Below are positions 40,025 through 49,643 of a stretch of DNA of 64,000 nt, in pieces; position 1 is the first letter of the stretch, and each line of letters starts with the position of its first letter. The notes below the pieces were generated by a model that was given only the letters and a program-made list of their open reading frames with translations, was not told where the DNA came from and did not search any database. The position numbers and the translations under genes were made by a program. This stretch comes from Vreelandella halophila (GTDB lineage: Bacteria; Pseudomonadota; Gammaproteobacteria; Pseudomonadales; Oleiphilaceae), in contig NZ_JACHUZ010000012.1 of NCBI RefSeq assembly GCF_019903425.1, forward strand, positions 1 through 64,000, given 5' to 3'.

Positions 40025-40939
40025 ATGGCATTTCCGATCACCATTGACGCCCTGCGCGTCCTCGACGCCATCGCCCGCAAGGGCAGCTTCGCCGCTGCCG
40101 CCGAGGAGATGCACCGGGTGCCCTCCGCCATCAGCTATACGGTGCACAAGCTGGAGGAAGACCTGGATGTGCTGCTGTTTGACCGTTCAGGCCACCGGGC
40201 AACGCTGACCAATGCCGGCCACTACCTGCTGGAGGAGGGCCGGCAGCTGCTGGAAGCCGCCAACACCCTGGCGCGCACGACCCGGCGCGTGGCCGAGGGC
40301 TGGGAGGCGAGCGTGAGGATTGCAGTGAATGCACTACTTCCGGTGTCAGCTCTATTCCCGGCGATCAGTGCATTCAACGACCTCGAGGTTCCAGTAGAAA
40401 TTCACCTGCTCGATGAAGTCTTCAACGGCCCCTGGGATGCCCTCCACACCGGCCGAGCGGATCTCATTGCCGGGGCGACCAGCGAAATCCAGCCCCCAGG
40501 GAATTTCGAGCACCGGGATATCGGCCAGGTACCCTTTGTCTATGCCGTCGCCCACCATCACCCCCTGGCGGTTGAAACAGGCCCACTCTCCGAAGAGACC
40601 CTGAGCGCATGGCCGGCGGTCGTCGCGGCGGACAGTTCGCGCCAGCTGCCGGCGGGGTCCGCAGGCATATTTGCCCGGCAACGCACACTGACGGTCTCCA
40701 GCATGGCCCACAAGATCGAGGCCCAGAAGGCCGGCATGGGCGTTGGCTGGCTGCCCCGCCCGCAGGTGGAAGCGGCCCTGGCGTCCGGAGAGCTGGTGGC
40801 TCTGGACGTAGCCACAAAGCGGCCGCCAGTGATACTTTGCATGGCCCGCCGGCGCGGCGACCAGGGCAAGGCCATCAACTGGTTCTGGGAGCATCTCTCC
40901 CGGCCGGACTACTTCGGTCCCTGGCTCGACCCGGCCTGA
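40025..40939 (+). CDS. LysR-type transcriptional regulator, YhaJ-like
   Basis: A 304-residue regulator. The N-terminal winged helix-turn-helix (ALRVLDAIARKGSFAAAAEEMHRVPSAISYTVHKLEEDLDVLLFDRSGHR) closely resembles E. coli YhaJ, including the RVPSA recognition helix; the rest is a periplasmic-binding-like effector domain. YhaJ senses aromatic compounds and activates yqjF in E. coli. Here it is divergent from yqjG with 116 bp between starts, the classic layout for a LysR gene and its target. It may also influence the acyltransferase gene 40 bp downstream. Confidence 0.88.
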   Translation: MAFPITIDALRVLDAIARKGSFAAAAEEMHRVPSAISYTVHKLEEDLDVLLFDRSGHRATLTNAGHYLLEEGRQLLEAANTLARTTRRVAEGWEASVRIAVNALLPVSALFPAISAFNDLEVPVEIHLLDEVFNGPWDALHTGRADLIAGATSEIQPPGNFEHRDIGQVPFVYAVAHHHPLAVETGPLSEETLSAWPAVVAADSSRQLPAGSAGIFARQRTLTVSSMAHKIEAQKAGMGVGWLPRPQVEAALASGELVALDVATKRPPVILCMARRRGDQGKAINWFWEHLSRPDYFGPWLDPA

Positions 40940-40979
40940 AACGGACATCACCCATCGCGGAGCAGAGCGGACTTCCCTG

Positions 40980-42413
40980 ATGCATCAGCTGAACGAACTG
41001 GACGCCTCCTTTCTCTTCCTTGAGTCCGAGACCACTCCCATGCACATCGGTGGCCTCTACGTTTTCGATGCCGCGGAGCGTGAAAAGGCACTGACGTTCG
41101 ACGACTTCCGGGACTACCTGAGCCAGCGACTGCACCTGGCCGCGTTCTTCCGGCAGAAGCTGATGCACCTGCCCTTCAACCTGGACCGCCCCTACTGGAT
41201 CGATGACCCTGAATTCGACATCAACCGTCACCTCGAGTCGGTGAACCTGGCGGGTGGCGATTACACCACCCTCATGGCCCTGGCCGAGGAACGGCTCGCA
41301 ACCCCGCTGCCGCGCACACGCCCGCTCTGGCATGTAACCTGGGTGGAGGGCTTCGGTCCGGATACCCTGCTGCCGACAGACGGCTTCGCGCTGGTTGTCC
41401 GTGTCCACCACGCCGCCGTCGATGCCTTCAGTGGCGAGGAAGTCATGGGCATGCTGCTGGAATACACGCCGGACACCGCGACCCGGGCTCACCCCCCGGA
41501 ATGGCGGCCGGAGCCCGCGCCACGCCCGGAACAGCTGCTGACCCGCGCGTCTCTGAACCTGCTGCGCAAGCCCTTCCAGTTCATGAGCCTGACCCAGTCA
41601 ACCATCATGGCCGCGCTGCGGGATTTCATGGAGCGTCCCATTGGCCGCCTGCGTAACACGACTGCGCTTCTGGGCGCTCCACGTACCCCCTTCAACCGTA
41701 ATCTCACGCAACGCCGACGGCTGCACAGCACCTCCATTGATCTGGCACGGCTGAAGACGCTCAAGGCCGCCATCGGACCGGATATCAGTCTCAATGACCT
41801 GGTGCTCGGCATCTGCGCTGAGGCGCTGAAACGCTACATGGCAGGCCACGGCATAGAACCGGATGAGAGCCTCGTAGCGCTGACCCCGGTTTCGGTGCGC
41901 TCGCGCAGCCTGCGCCAGCCCACCGGCAATCAGATGTCAGCCATGCTGGTGAATCTCGCCACCGGGGAACCGGACCCTGCCCGCCGGGTCGCGCTCATCC
42001 GCGACAACACCCGCACCTCCGAGAACTACCGGGAAGCCATTGCCGCAGACCGGCTGACCGAGCGTCTGCCCTCCACGCTGGTGGCCCTCTCCACAAGGCT
42101 CTACAGCGAATTCCATCTGGCCCAGCACTATCAACCAGTGTTCAACCTGCCCATCACCAATGTCCCCGGGCCCCAGGTTCCCCTCTACCTCAGGGGCGCG
42201 CGTTTGGTGCACCAGGTCAACTCGGCGCCCCTTTTCCACGGTGCCGGCCTGGCTATTCTGGCACAGAGCTACGCGGGCGCCATCCACGTCAATCTCACCA
42301 CCTGCCCGGACCTGGTATCGGACGGTGAACAGCTCGCAGAACTGATCGAAACCGCCGTTGAGGCAATTGAGGCCAATGTTATGGCCGGAACGGACAAATC
42401 CGCGGTAAACTGA
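40980..42413 (+). CDS. wax ester synthase / diacylglycerol acyltransferase family protein
   Basis: WS/DGAT family acyltransferase, 477 residues, expected to esterify long-chain alcohols or diacylglycerol with acyl-CoA for storage lipid. It opens HQLNELDASFLFLESETTPMHIGGLYVF, a typical family start. The active-site motif HHxxxDG appears as H143-H144-A-A-V-D148-A149, so the usual Gly is Ala. The ND element (SLNDLVLGICAEAL) and the C-terminal NVPGPQVPLYLRGARL are present. The two catalytic residues (second His, Asp) are intact. GCGGAG precedes the ATG. Possibly co-transcribed with the upstream LysR gene. Confidence 0.88.
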   Translation: MHQLNELDASFLFLESETTPMHIGGLYVFDAAEREKALTFDDFRDYLSQRLHLAAFFRQKLMHLPFNLDRPYWIDDPEFDINRHLESVNLAGGDYTTLMALAEERLATPLPRTRPLWHVTWVEGFGPDTLLPTDGFALVVRVHHAAVDAFSGEEVMGMLLEYTPDTATRAHPPEWRPEPAPRPEQLLTRASLNLLRKPFQFMSLTQSTIMAALRDFMERPIGRLRNTTALLGAPRTPFNRNLTQRRRLHSTSIDLARLKTLKAAIGPDISLNDLVLGICAEALKRYMAGHGIEPDESLVALTPVSVRSRSLRQPTGNQMSAMLVNLATGEPDPARRVALIRDNTRTSENYREAIAADRLTERLPSTLVALSTRLYSEFHLAQHYQPVFNLPITNVPGPQVPLYLRGARLVHQVNSAPLFHGAGLAILAQSYAGAIHVNLTTCPDLVSDGEQLAELIETAVEAIEANVMAGTDKSAVN

Positions 42414-42488
42414 AGGCGCTCCTCCCAATCACAACCCGGTTACAGAATGCAACCTGCACCCGGACTATGGGTGTCAATTCGTGACGGA

Positions 42489-42519
42489 TTGTCAAATCAG
42501 GTTTAAATCTGTCTATACT
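42489..42519 (+). promoter_or_regulatory. candidate promoter for the DUF6316-like gene
   Basis: TTGTCA (42489-42494) and TATACT (42514-42519) with a 19-bp spacer, slightly long, in the gap between the acyltransferase and the small gene. Confidence 0.4.
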
Positions 42520-42600
42520 GGCGGAAAGGGGTGATCAGTGAGTACCCGGAAAGAAGCGGCCGAAAACAACGAAAACCACATGGTACTGAAGGGGGCAACC

Positions 42601-42813
42601 ATGGAGCCGAAACCAAGGGCGGGTGAAGAGCGCACCCCCATCCCGTTCCGCAGCAGCCGTTTTTTCTGCGTCGGCAACCGCTGGTACTTCACCACCCGGG
42701 AAGGCTTCGACAGCGGCCCCTACGCCACCCGAGAGCGTGCCGAGGTGGGACTGCGCCGGTTCCTGAGTGTCGTCCAGATGCTCCCGGAACAGCAGGCAGA
42801 GACCCGGCACTGA
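42601..42813 (+). CDS. small DUF6316-like protein
   Basis: A 70-residue soluble protein. From the ATG at 42601 (AAGGGGG 5 bp upstream) it reads RSSRFFCVGNRWYFTTREG, then DSGPYATRERAEVGLRRFL, a pattern I recognise from small Pseudomonas-type proteins of the DUF6316 group: an aromatic strand 'F....WYF.TREG...GP' and a following helix. No known function. A longer frame from 42538 adds 21 residues without family similarity. Confidence 0.65.
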   Translation: MEPKPRAGEERTPIPFRSSRFFCVGNRWYFTTREGFDSGPYATRERAEVGLRRFLSVVQMLPEQQAETRH

Positions 42814-42822
42814 AGCGGCGCG

Positions 42823-43305
42823 TCAGAATCCCCACTGGAGCAGCGCCATCAGCACCAGGGCATAGGCACCGGCCACCACGTCGTCGACCATGATGCCCAT
42901 CCCGCCCGGGGCACGACGGTCCAGCCAGCCAATGGGCCAGGGCTTGATGATGTCGAAGAAGCGGAAGGTCACGAAGGCGAACAGCAGCCAGACCAGCGCG
43001 GTCGGCTGCAGCGCCAGTGCCAGCCAGATCCCCACGAATTCATCCCATACGATGGCGGGATGGTCATGCACGCCCAGCGCTCGGGCCGTGCGCTCGCATA
43101 GATAGACCCCGGCCACGAAGGTCAGCACCAGAACCCCCACGTAGACCGGCCAGGGCATCCAGGCAATCAGCGAATAGAGCAGCAGACCTGCCAGCGTTCC
43201 CCAGGTTCCGGGCGCCTTTCGGATGCATCCAGAGCCCAGTCCCAGCGCCAGACAGTGGCCGGGGTCCCGCAGCAGTGCACGTGGGTTGATGGCCGTCTCA
43301 GTCAT
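42823..43305 (-). CDS. pgpA: phosphatidylglycerophosphatase A
   Basis: Dephosphorylates phosphatidylglycerophosphate to phosphatidylglycerol in the inner membrane. 160 residues from the ATG at 43305, overlapping the thiL stop by 8 bp. Family marks: GSGCIRKAPGTWGTLAGL, DHPAIVWDEFVGIWLAL and APGGMGIMVDDVVAGAYA, with three to four hydrophobic helices. Last gene of the glyA-to-pgpA block; nusB-thiL-pgpA is the E. coli order. Confidence 0.94.
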   Translation of the reverse strand: MTETAINPRALLRDPGHCLALGLGSGCIRKAPGTWGTLAGLLLYSLIAWMPWPVYVGVLVLTFVAGVYLCERTARALGVHDHPAIVWDEFVGIWLALALQPTALVWLLFAFVTFRFFDIIKPWPIGWLDRRAPGGMGIMVDDVVAGAYALVLMALLQWGF

Positions 43306-44263
43306 GGTGCTGACCTCCGAAATGGGTATAGCCCTGCTCTTCCAGCTGGATACTGCCATCAGGGCCGGAAAGCGTCACGCCGGCGTCTTCCGTCACGGTC
43401 CCGATCACGGTGAGTGGCAGCACGGTGTCCCGCGGCCCCGAGGGAGCCGGCGCATCGCCCGGCCAGACGAACAGCAGCTCATAGTCATCCCCGGCCGTGG
43501 CGGCCAGCCGCCGGGCTCCATCCAGACCGCGCAGGGAAACCAGATCATCTGAAACCGGCAATGCCTGCCAGTCCAGGCGGGCACCCCGGTCAACCAGAAG
43601 ATGCCCGAGATCCGCCAGCAGGCCATCACTCACGTCCACGGCGGCGGCACCGGCCTCACGCAGCCACTGCCCCAGTGCCAGCCGGGGTTCGGGGTACCGG
43701 TACCGCTGAAGCATGGTGTTCACGGCCGGCGCCGACGTATCCGTGGCTTCCAGCCAGTTGAGCGCCTCACCGGCCTCCCCCAGGCTGCCACTGACACAGA
43801 TCCGGTCCCCGGGCCGGGCATTCCCCCGGCGCACAGCTGATCCGGCCGGCAGCAGCCCCTGGGCCTGGACCGTGATGCTCAGTGGACCACGCGTGGTATC
43901 CCCACCCACCAGCTGGATGTTCTCGCGCACTGCCAGTGCCTTCATGCCGTCCGCGAACGCGGCCAGCCAGGATTCACTGGCTTCCGGCAGTGTTACCGAG
44001 AGGGTAAAGCAGAGAGGTTCAGCGCCCATGGCGGCAAGATCGCTGAGGTTGACGGCCAGAGCACGCCAGCCAAGGGCGTGGGGCGGCATGCCGGGAGGAA
44101 AGTGGACGCCCTCAACCAGGGTATCCATGGTCATCACCTGATCCTGGCCCGGCGGGCAGCGTACAACGGCGCCGTCATTACCGATGCCCTCAATCACCTC
44201 GCTGCGGGTGACCGCGTCGCCCAGGGGCTTCCAGAACCGGTCAATCAGGCTGAATTCGTCCAT
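43298..44263 (-). CDS. thiL: thiamine-monophosphate kinase
   Basis: Phosphorylates thiamine monophosphate to the active cofactor thiamine diphosphate. The 321 residues have the AIR synthase-like fold: GIGNDGAVVRCP, TMDTLVEGVHFP, LSDLAAMGAEP, GGDTTRGP and the C-terminal DVSDGLLADLGHL. It supplies cofactor for enzymes such as IlvI. It begins 17 bp after nusB. Confidence 0.95.
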   Translation of the reverse strand: MDEFSLIDRFWKPLGDAVTRSEVIEGIGNDGAVVRCPPGQDQVMTMDTLVEGVHFPPGMPPHALGWRALAVNLSDLAAMGAEPLCFTLSVTLPEASESWLAAFADGMKALAVRENIQLVGGDTTRGPLSITVQAQGLLPAGSAVRRGNARPGDRICVSGSLGEAGEALNWLEATDTSAPAVNTMLQRYRYPEPRLALGQWLREAGAAAVDVSDGLLADLGHLLVDRGARLDWQALPVSDDLVSLRGLDGARRLAATAGDDYELLFVWPGDAPAPSGPRDTVLPLTVIGTVTEDAGVTLSGPDGSIQLEEQGYTHFGGQHHD

Positions 44264-44280
44264 GGTGGAACCGGCTGGGC

Positions 44281-44754
44281 TCAGGCCCGCCGTGAGCGTG
44301 TTTCCGCCGGGCGCAAACGCGGGCTGAGGCGATCCAGTATGCCGTTGATGTACTTATGGCCGTCGGTGCCACCGAAGCGCTTGGCCAGCTCAATGCCTTC
44401 GTTGACCACCACACGGTAGGGCACATCGATGCGGTTGATCAGCTCGAAGGTGCCAATGCGCAGTATGGCCAGCTCAATGGGATCGAGCTCGCTGACCGGA
44501 CGGTCCAGAAGGGGCTCGAACTGACGGTCCAGATCACTACGGGAACGATCCACACCCTGCAGCAGCTCCCGGAAGTAGGCGCCGTCGATCTTCTCCATGT
44601 CGTTGTCGGTCACGAACTCCGCCTCGATCTGGCTGATCGGGCTGTCGGAGAAGTGGCGCTGGTACAGGGCCTGAAGCGCCAGCGAGCGCGCCTTGCGGCG
44701 ATCCGCCGGGCGTGACTTACCCTGGTTGTTCTCTGGCTGACCGCCTTCACTCAT
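44281..44754 (-). CDS. nusB: transcription antitermination factor NusB
   Basis: Binds boxA RNA with NusE (S10) for rRNA antitermination. The 157 residues form the all-helical NusB fold, with [14 protein letters not shown] near the start and [21 protein letters not shown] in the C-terminal half. The first about 12 residues ([12 protein letters not shown]) are a polar extension. Its ATG overlaps the ribH stop by 4 bp, the common ribH-nusB coupling. Confidence 0.95.
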   Translation of the reverse strand: MSEGGQPENNQGKSRPADRRKARSLALQALYQRHFSDSPISQIEAEFVTDNDMEKIDGAYFRELLQGVDRSRSDLDRQFEPLLDRPVSELDPIELAILRIGTFELINRIDVPYRVVVNEGIELAKRFGGTDGHKYINGILDRLSPRLRPAETRSRRA

Positions 44755-45230
44755 TGCGCGTCAATCCTCCGGAAAAGGCTGACCATTTCCAGCGCCGTCA
44801 TGGCGGCGTCGGCACCCTTGTTGCCGGCCTTGGTACCGGCACGCTCAATGGCCTGCTCGATGGTGTCCAGGGTCAGCACGCCGAAGATAACCGGCAGGCC
44901 GGTATCCAGACTCACACTGCCCACACCGGAGGAACTCTCGCCGGCCACGTATTCAAAATGGGGCGTACCGCCACGGATCACCGCGCCCAGCGCGATCACC
45001 GCATCATGGCGCCCGCTCCGGGCCACCTTCTGGGCCGCCACCGGAATCTCGTAGGCGCCCGGAACACGGTAGATGGTGATGCTGTCCCGGCTGATGCCGT
45101 GGCGGACCAGCGTATCCGTGGCCGCCTCCACCAGGCTCTCGACCACGAACCCGTTGAAGCGACCCACCACCAGCGCGTAATCGCCGCGGCAGTCGGTGAA
45201 ATCGCCCTCAATGGTCTTGATGTCTGTCAT
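44751..45230 (-). CDS. ribH: 6,7-dimethyl-8-ribityllumazine synthase
   Basis: Penultimate step of riboflavin synthesis, normally a 60-subunit icosahedral enzyme. The 159 residues include [43 protein letters not shown] and [17 protein letters not shown], all active-site stretches of the family. The gene lies 20 bp after ribB. Confidence 0.96.
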   Translation of the reverse strand: MTDIKTIEGDFTDCRGDYALVVGRFNGFVVESLVEAATDTLVRHGISRDSITIYRVPGAYEIPVAAQKVARSGRHDAVIALGAVIRGGTPHFEYVAGESSSGVGSVSLDTGLPVIFGVLTLDTIEQAIERAGTKAGNKGADAAMTALEMVSLFRRIDAQ

Positions 45231-45250
45231 TACTGTCTCCGTCGCGGGCC

Positions 45251-46393
45251 CTAACCTTGTTGGTCGTTCCCGTCATCGTAGGGGAGGTATTCCACAACCT
45301 CCAGATCAAAGCCGGAAATCCCCGAGAACTTGATGGGGGCGCTCATCAACCGCATCCGGCCAACGCCCAGATCACGCAGGATCTGCGACCCGGTGCCCAC
45401 CGTCAGGTAGACCCCGGAACTGCCGGTGGAATCCGGCGCCTTCAGCCCTTGGGCGTGGGCCTCGAAGAAACCGCGGATGCGCTCTTCCAGCGCGTAGCTG
45501 TCCTGGCCGTTGTTCAGCAGAACGATCACACCGGAGCCTTCCGCCGCCACCTTACGCATGGCTTCGTGGAGCGGCCAGCGCGGCGATCCCGGGTAGTTGG
45601 CGTGCAGCAGATCCCGCAGGGTGTCCGTGATATGCACTCGGACCAGGGTCGGCTTCTCAGGGTCCACCTCGCCCATGGTCAGTGCCAGATGGGTCTCACC
45701 CTGAATGGAATCGCGGTAGGTGTGCAGTCGGAATACCCCGTATTCCGTCTTCATTTCATAGTGATCAACGCACTCCACGGTGCGCTCATTCATGGTGCGG
45801 TAGTGGATCAGGTCCGCGATGGTACCGATCTTCAGCCCGTGACGTTCGGCGAACTCCTCCAACTGGGGGCGGCGTGCCATGGTGCCGTCATCGTTCATTA
45901 CCTCACAGATCACACCGGCAGACTCGAACCCAGCCATACTGGCCAGATCGCAGGCCGCCTCGGTATGACCGGCCCGTGACAGCACACCCCCGGGCTGTGC
46001 CATCAGCGGGAAGATATGGCCGGGGCTCACGATGTCCTCTGCCCTGGCGCCCCGGGCGGCGGCTACCTGCACGGTACGCGCCCGATCGGCGGCGGAGATC
46101 CCGGTGGTCACCCCCTTCGCTGCCTCAACGGAGACCGTGAACTTGGTGCCAAAGCCGGAACTGTTGCGCTGTACCATCAGCGGTAGGTTAAGGCGCTCAC
46201 AGCGCTCGCGGGCCATGGGCATGCAGATCAGTCCGCGCGCCTCCGTGGCCATAAAGGTGACGTGCTCGGGCTGGACGCACTCGGCGGCCATAATCACATC
46301 GCCCTCATTCTCCCGGTCCTCGTCATCCATCAGGATAACCATCCGGCCCTCGCGGATGTCCTGGAGGATTTCCTCAATACTGTTCAGCGCCAT
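45251..46393 (-). CDS. ribB: 3,4-dihydroxy-2-butanone-4-phosphate synthase with degenerate GTP cyclohydrolase II domain
   Basis: A 380-residue fusion. The N-terminal half (about 1-205) is a complete RibB domain: [40 protein letters not shown] and [11 protein letters not shown]. It makes the four-carbon precursor of the lumazine ring from ribulose 5-phosphate. The C-terminal half resembles GTP cyclohydrolase II in fold, but the region that should hold the zinc ligands (C-x10-C-x-C) reads [20 protein letters not shown], with no cysteine at all. It is therefore unlikely to hydrolyse GTP; a separate ribA should exist elsewhere. Similar 'RibBX' proteins are known in other gammaproteobacteria. No riboflavin synthase gene lies between ribD and ribB, where one is common. 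Confidence 0.9.
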   Translation of the reverse strand: MALNSIEEILQDIREGRMVILMDDEDRENEGDVIMAAECVQPEHVTFMATEARGLICMPMARERCERLNLPLMVQRNSSGFGTKFTVSVEAAKGVTTGISAADRARTVQVAAARGARAEDIVSPGHIFPLMAQPGGVLSRAGHTEAACDLASMAGFESAGVICEVMNDDGTMARRPQLEEFAERHGLKIGTIADLIHYRTMNERTVECVDHYEMKTEYGVFRLHTYRDSIQGETHLALTMGEVDPEKPTLVRVHITDTLRDLLHANYPGSPRWPLHEAMRKVAAEGSGVIVLLNNGQDSYALEERIRGFFEAHAQGLKAPDSTGSSGVYLTVGTGSQILRDLGVGRMRLMSAPIKFSGISGFDLEVVEYLPYDDGNDQQG

Positions 46394-46415
46394 TCTGCAC
46401 CCTGTTCGCTGTCAC

Positions 46416-47558
46416 TTAATGGCCGGACGCTGCGGGTTTCAGGATCAGTCGCTGATCCGCGCCGACCACCCGCCGGTCCCATACCTCCATCCGGTGCTGC
46501 TGCGCCATCCGATCCAGCGGCAGCTCCGCCATGGGTTTCGCCCGACTGCCCAGCATCGTCGGTGCCTGGTACAGCCAGAACTCGTCAATTACACCCGCCT
46601 CCAGGGCTGCACCCGCCAGTGTCGCACCTGCCTCAATGAGCACCTCATTGAGGCCACGCGCCGCCAGCAGCCCCAGAACCGCCGGCAGCGCCGGACGACC
46701 ACTGCCATCGGGTTCCACGGTCACCACCTCGGCACCGCCGTCACGCAGCGGCCTGGCCCGGTTTTCATCCAGCGCCGCCGCAGTGGTCACCACCAGGCAC
46801 TGGCCCTCCCCCGTCACCACGCGGGCATCGGGCGCCGTGCGCAGGCGGGGGTCAAGCACCACCCGCAGGGGTTGCCGTGGCGGAAGCGTTTTCCCGCCAG
46901 GATCGCCCAGCTCTCCGGCACGCACTGTCAGCGACGGATCATCGGCCACTACCGTGCCGGAACCGGTAATGATGGCTCCGGAGCGGGCACGCAGCCGCTG
47001 GACGTCCGTCCGGGCATCCGGCCCGGTGATCCACTGGCTTTCACCGGAGGCCATGGCGGTACGCCCATCGAGGCTGGCGGCCACCTTCAGCCGCACCCAG
47101 GGTGCGCCACCGGCCATGCGCCTCAGAAAACCCGCATTCAGCGCCCGTGCCGGCTCCTCAAGCACCCCGCTGAGGGTCTCGATGCCCGCCGCTTCCAGCA
47201 GGGCCAGCCCCCGGCCGGCCACCGCTGGATTCGGATCAACGGTGGCCACCACCACCCGCGCGACACCGGCATCCACCAGCGCCTGGGCACAGGGCGGTGT
47301 GCGCCCGTGATGGCTGCAGGGCTCCAGGGTCACGTAGACGCTCGCCCCACGCGCGCGCTCCCCCGCCTCGGTGAGCGCATTCACCTCCGCGTGCGCCTCG
47401 CCGGCCCGGCGGTGCCAGCCACGGCCCACGATTTCGCCCTCACTGACCACCACGCAACCAACACGGGGGTTGGGGTGTGCGCTGTACAGACCGCGTTCAG
47501 CAAGCTGCAGCGCCAGGGCCATGTATCGGGTATCGGAAGCGTTGGTCAAGGCGGGCAC
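46416..47558 (-). CDS. ribD: bifunctional riboflavin deaminase/reductase RibD
   Basis: Second and third steps of riboflavin synthesis from the GTP-derived pyrimidine. The 380 residues comprise an N-terminal CMP/dCMP deaminase-type zinc domain with HAEVNAL and VTLEPCSHHGRTPPCAQAL (His and two Cys ligands), and a C-terminal RibD reductase domain with KVAASLDGRTA and VLDPRLR. The start is GTG at 47558; a later ATG at 47522 is possible but would drop residues aligned with E. coli RibD. It begins 11 bp after nrdR. Confidence 0.94.
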   Translation of the reverse strand: MPALTNASDTRYMALALQLAERGLYSAHPNPRVGCVVVSEGEIVGRGWHRRAGEAHAEVNALTEAGERARGASVYVTLEPCSHHGRTPPCAQALVDAGVARVVVATVDPNPAVAGRGLALLEAAGIETLSGVLEEPARALNAGFLRRMAGGAPWVRLKVAASLDGRTAMASGESQWITGPDARTDVQRLRARSGAIITGSGTVVADDPSLTVRAGELGDPGGKTLPPRQPLRVVLDPRLRTAPDARVVTGEGQCLVVTTAAALDENRARPLRDGGAEVVTVEPDGSGRPALPAVLGLLAARGLNEVLIEAGATLAGAALEAGVIDEFWLYQAPTMLGSRAKPMAELPLDRMAQQHRMEVWDRRVVGADQRLILKPAASGH

Positions 47559-47569
47559 CCGGTTCCGGA

Positions 47570-48088
47570 CTATTTATCCACGGATTCCTTCAACGCCCGT
47601 GCCGCCACGGTCACGGGGGATTCATCACCCACGTCACCGGAACGGCCCAGCCGCTCGATCTCTTCCTTGAATTCATTGATGTCCTGGAAACTGCGATAGA
47701 CGGAAGCGAAACGGACGTACGCCACCTTGTCGAGCTGGCGCAGTTCGTACATAACCTCCTCACCGATCATCAGGGATTTCACTTCCCGTTCACCGGTGGA
47801 GCGCAGCCGGAACTTGATCCGGTTGATGGCGGCCTCGATGGCCTCGATATCCACAGGGCGCTTTTCGAGGGCCTTCATCAGGCCCTCGCGCATCCTGTCC
47901 TCATCGAAGGGAACCCGCGAGCCGTCCTGTTTGACCACCCGGGGCATGATCAGCTCCGCCCCTTCGAAGGTGGTGAAGCGTTCACGACAGGACAGACATT
48001 CACGACGGCGGCGCACCTGGTCGCCATCGGCAACCAGGCGCGAGTCGATCACTTTGGTATCCGCCTCGCCGCAGAAAGGGCAATGCAT
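47570..48088 (-). CDS. nrdR: transcriptional repressor NrdR
   Basis: ATP/dATP-sensing repressor of ribonucleotide reductase genes. The 172 residues have an N-terminal zinc ribbon with [11 protein letters not shown] and [11 protein letters not shown], and an ATP-cone (about 49-139) beginning [18 protein letters not shown]. About 20 extra residues follow the usual C terminus. The nrdR-ribD neighbourhood is typical of gammaproteobacteria. Confidence 0.95.
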   Translation of the reverse strand: MHCPFCGEADTKVIDSRLVADGDQVRRRRECLSCRERFTTFEGAELIMPRVVKQDGSRVPFDEDRMREGLMKALEKRPVDIEAIEAAINRIKFRLRSTGEREVKSLMIGEEVMYELRQLDKVAYVRFASVYRSFQDINEFKEEIERLGRSGDVGDESPVTVAARALKESVDK

Positions 48089-48125
48089 CCGTTACACTCC
48101 CGGACGGCAAGCGGGTCGACAGGGG

Positions 48126-49382
48126 TCAGTCAGCGTAGACCGGGAAACGCCGGCACAGCTCCAGAACCTGCTTACGGACCCGCTCGATGGTCTCTTCATT
48201 TTCCAGATCATCAAGGATATCACACATCCAGCCGGCCAGGTCCCGTGCCTCGGTCTCGCCGAAGCCACGCGTGGTCATCGCCGGCGTGCCGATGCGCAGG
48301 CCGGAAGTCACGAACGGCGAGCGCGGGTCATTGGGTACAGCGTTCTTATTGACCGTGATGTTGGCCTTGCTGAGCGCGGCGTCCGCGTCCTTACCGGTGA
48401 TGTCCTGCTTGATCAGGCTGAGCAGGAAGAGGTGATTCTTCGTACCGCCGGAAATAACGTCAAAACCACGCTCCTGGAAAACCCCGGCCATGGCCTGGGC
48501 GTTCTTCACCACGCGCTGCTGGTACTCCTTGAAATCATCCTGCATGGCCTCCTTGAAGCACACCGCCTTGCCGGCGATCGCGTGCATCAGCGGGCCGCCC
48601 TGGCTGCCCGGGAATACGGCGGAGTTGAACTTCTTCTCCAGGTCCGGGTTGGACTTGGCCAGGATCAGGCCACTGCGCGGGCCCCGCAGGGTCTTGTGGG
48701 TGGTGGTGGTCACCACGTCCGCGTAGGGCACCGGGTTCGGGTAGACACCCGCGGCCACCAGGCCGGCGACGTGCGCCATGTCGACGAACAGGTAAGCACC
48801 GACCTTGTCCGCGATCTCGCGGAAGCGCTTGAAGTCCAGTTCCTGGGAATAGGCGGAGAAACCGGCCAGCACGACTTGCGGCTGGTGCTCGACTGCCAGG
48901 CGCTCGACTTCGTCGTAGTCGATCATGCCGGTTTCCAGGTCCAGGCCATACTGTACGGCATTGTAGGTCTTGCCGGAGAAGTTCACGCTGGCGCCGTGGG
49001 TCAGGTGGCCACCGGCGTCCAGACTCATGCCCAGCACCGTGTCGCCCGGCTTCATCAGCGCCAGGTAGACCGCGTTGTTGGCGGAGGAGCCGGAGTGCGG
49101 CTGGACGTTGGCGTAATCCGCCCCGAACAGCTTCTTGGCACGCTCAATGGCGATCTCCTCAACCACGTCCACATGCTCGCAGCCACCGTAGTAACGCTTG
49201 CCGGGGTAGCCCTCGGCGTACTTGTTGGTGAGTGCCGAGCCCTGCGCTTCCATAACGCGCGGACTGGTGTAGTTTTCGGACGCGATCAGTTCGATATGCT
49301 CTTCCTGTCGGCGGACTTCCGCCTCCATGGCATTCCAGACTTCCTCGTCGTAACCGGCAATGGTCATATCTCGCTTAAACAT
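48126..49382 (-). CDS. glyA: serine hydroxymethyltransferase
   Basis: PLP enzyme converting serine and tetrahydrofolate to glycine and 5,10-methylene-THF, the main one-carbon source. 418 residues from the ATG at 49382 (AGAGG 7 bp upstream; [16 protein letters not shown]), matching the usual 417. The PLP-binding lysine lies in [15 protein letters not shown]. An upstream frame to 49406 would add eight residues. A TAGAAT -10-like box lies at 49487-49492 (minus). First gene of a likely operon through pgpA. Confidence 0.96.
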   Translation of the reverse strand: MFKRDMTIAGYDEEVWNAMEAEVRRQEEHIELIASENYTSPRVMEAQGSALTNKYAEGYPGKRYYGGCEHVDVVEEIAIERAKKLFGADYANVQPHSGSSANNAVYLALMKPGDTVLGMSLDAGGHLTHGASVNFSGKTYNAVQYGLDLETGMIDYDEVERLAVEHQPQVVLAGFSAYSQELDFKRFREIADKVGAYLFVDMAHVAGLVAAGVYPNPVPYADVVTTTTHKTLRGPRSGLILAKSNPDLEKKFNSAVFPGSQGGPLMHAIAGKAVCFKEAMQDDFKEYQQRVVKNAQAMAGVFQERGFDVISGGTKNHLFLLSLIKQDITGKDADAALSKANITVNKNAVPNDPRSPFVTSGLRIGTPAMTTRGFGETEARDLAGWMCDILDDLENEETIERVRKQVLELCRRFPVYAD

Positions 49383-49643
49383 TGTCAGCCTCTCATGTGC
49401 TGGCAATTGACGCGCCCCGAGGAACGCCTTTGCTTGCCAGAAAATGGTCGATGATGAACTCTCGGGGTCTCTCTGAAGGCGAGCCTATTCTACCGAAAAG
49501 GGGACGCAATAACATCCGCTGCCCGAAGACGCGCCAGAATGCCCGCCACTGGCGGTCTTTATTGCCTCGAAAGCCGCTATTGGTTAACGTACGTCCAGAC
49601 TCAAGCTTCCAATTTCCGACTTCCCAGCAGGACACCGATTCCC

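Noticed and set aside
45231-48125. FMN riboswitch ahead of the riboflavin genes
   Set aside because: Gaps between these genes are only 11-37 bp and no RFN-like conserved blocks were seen.
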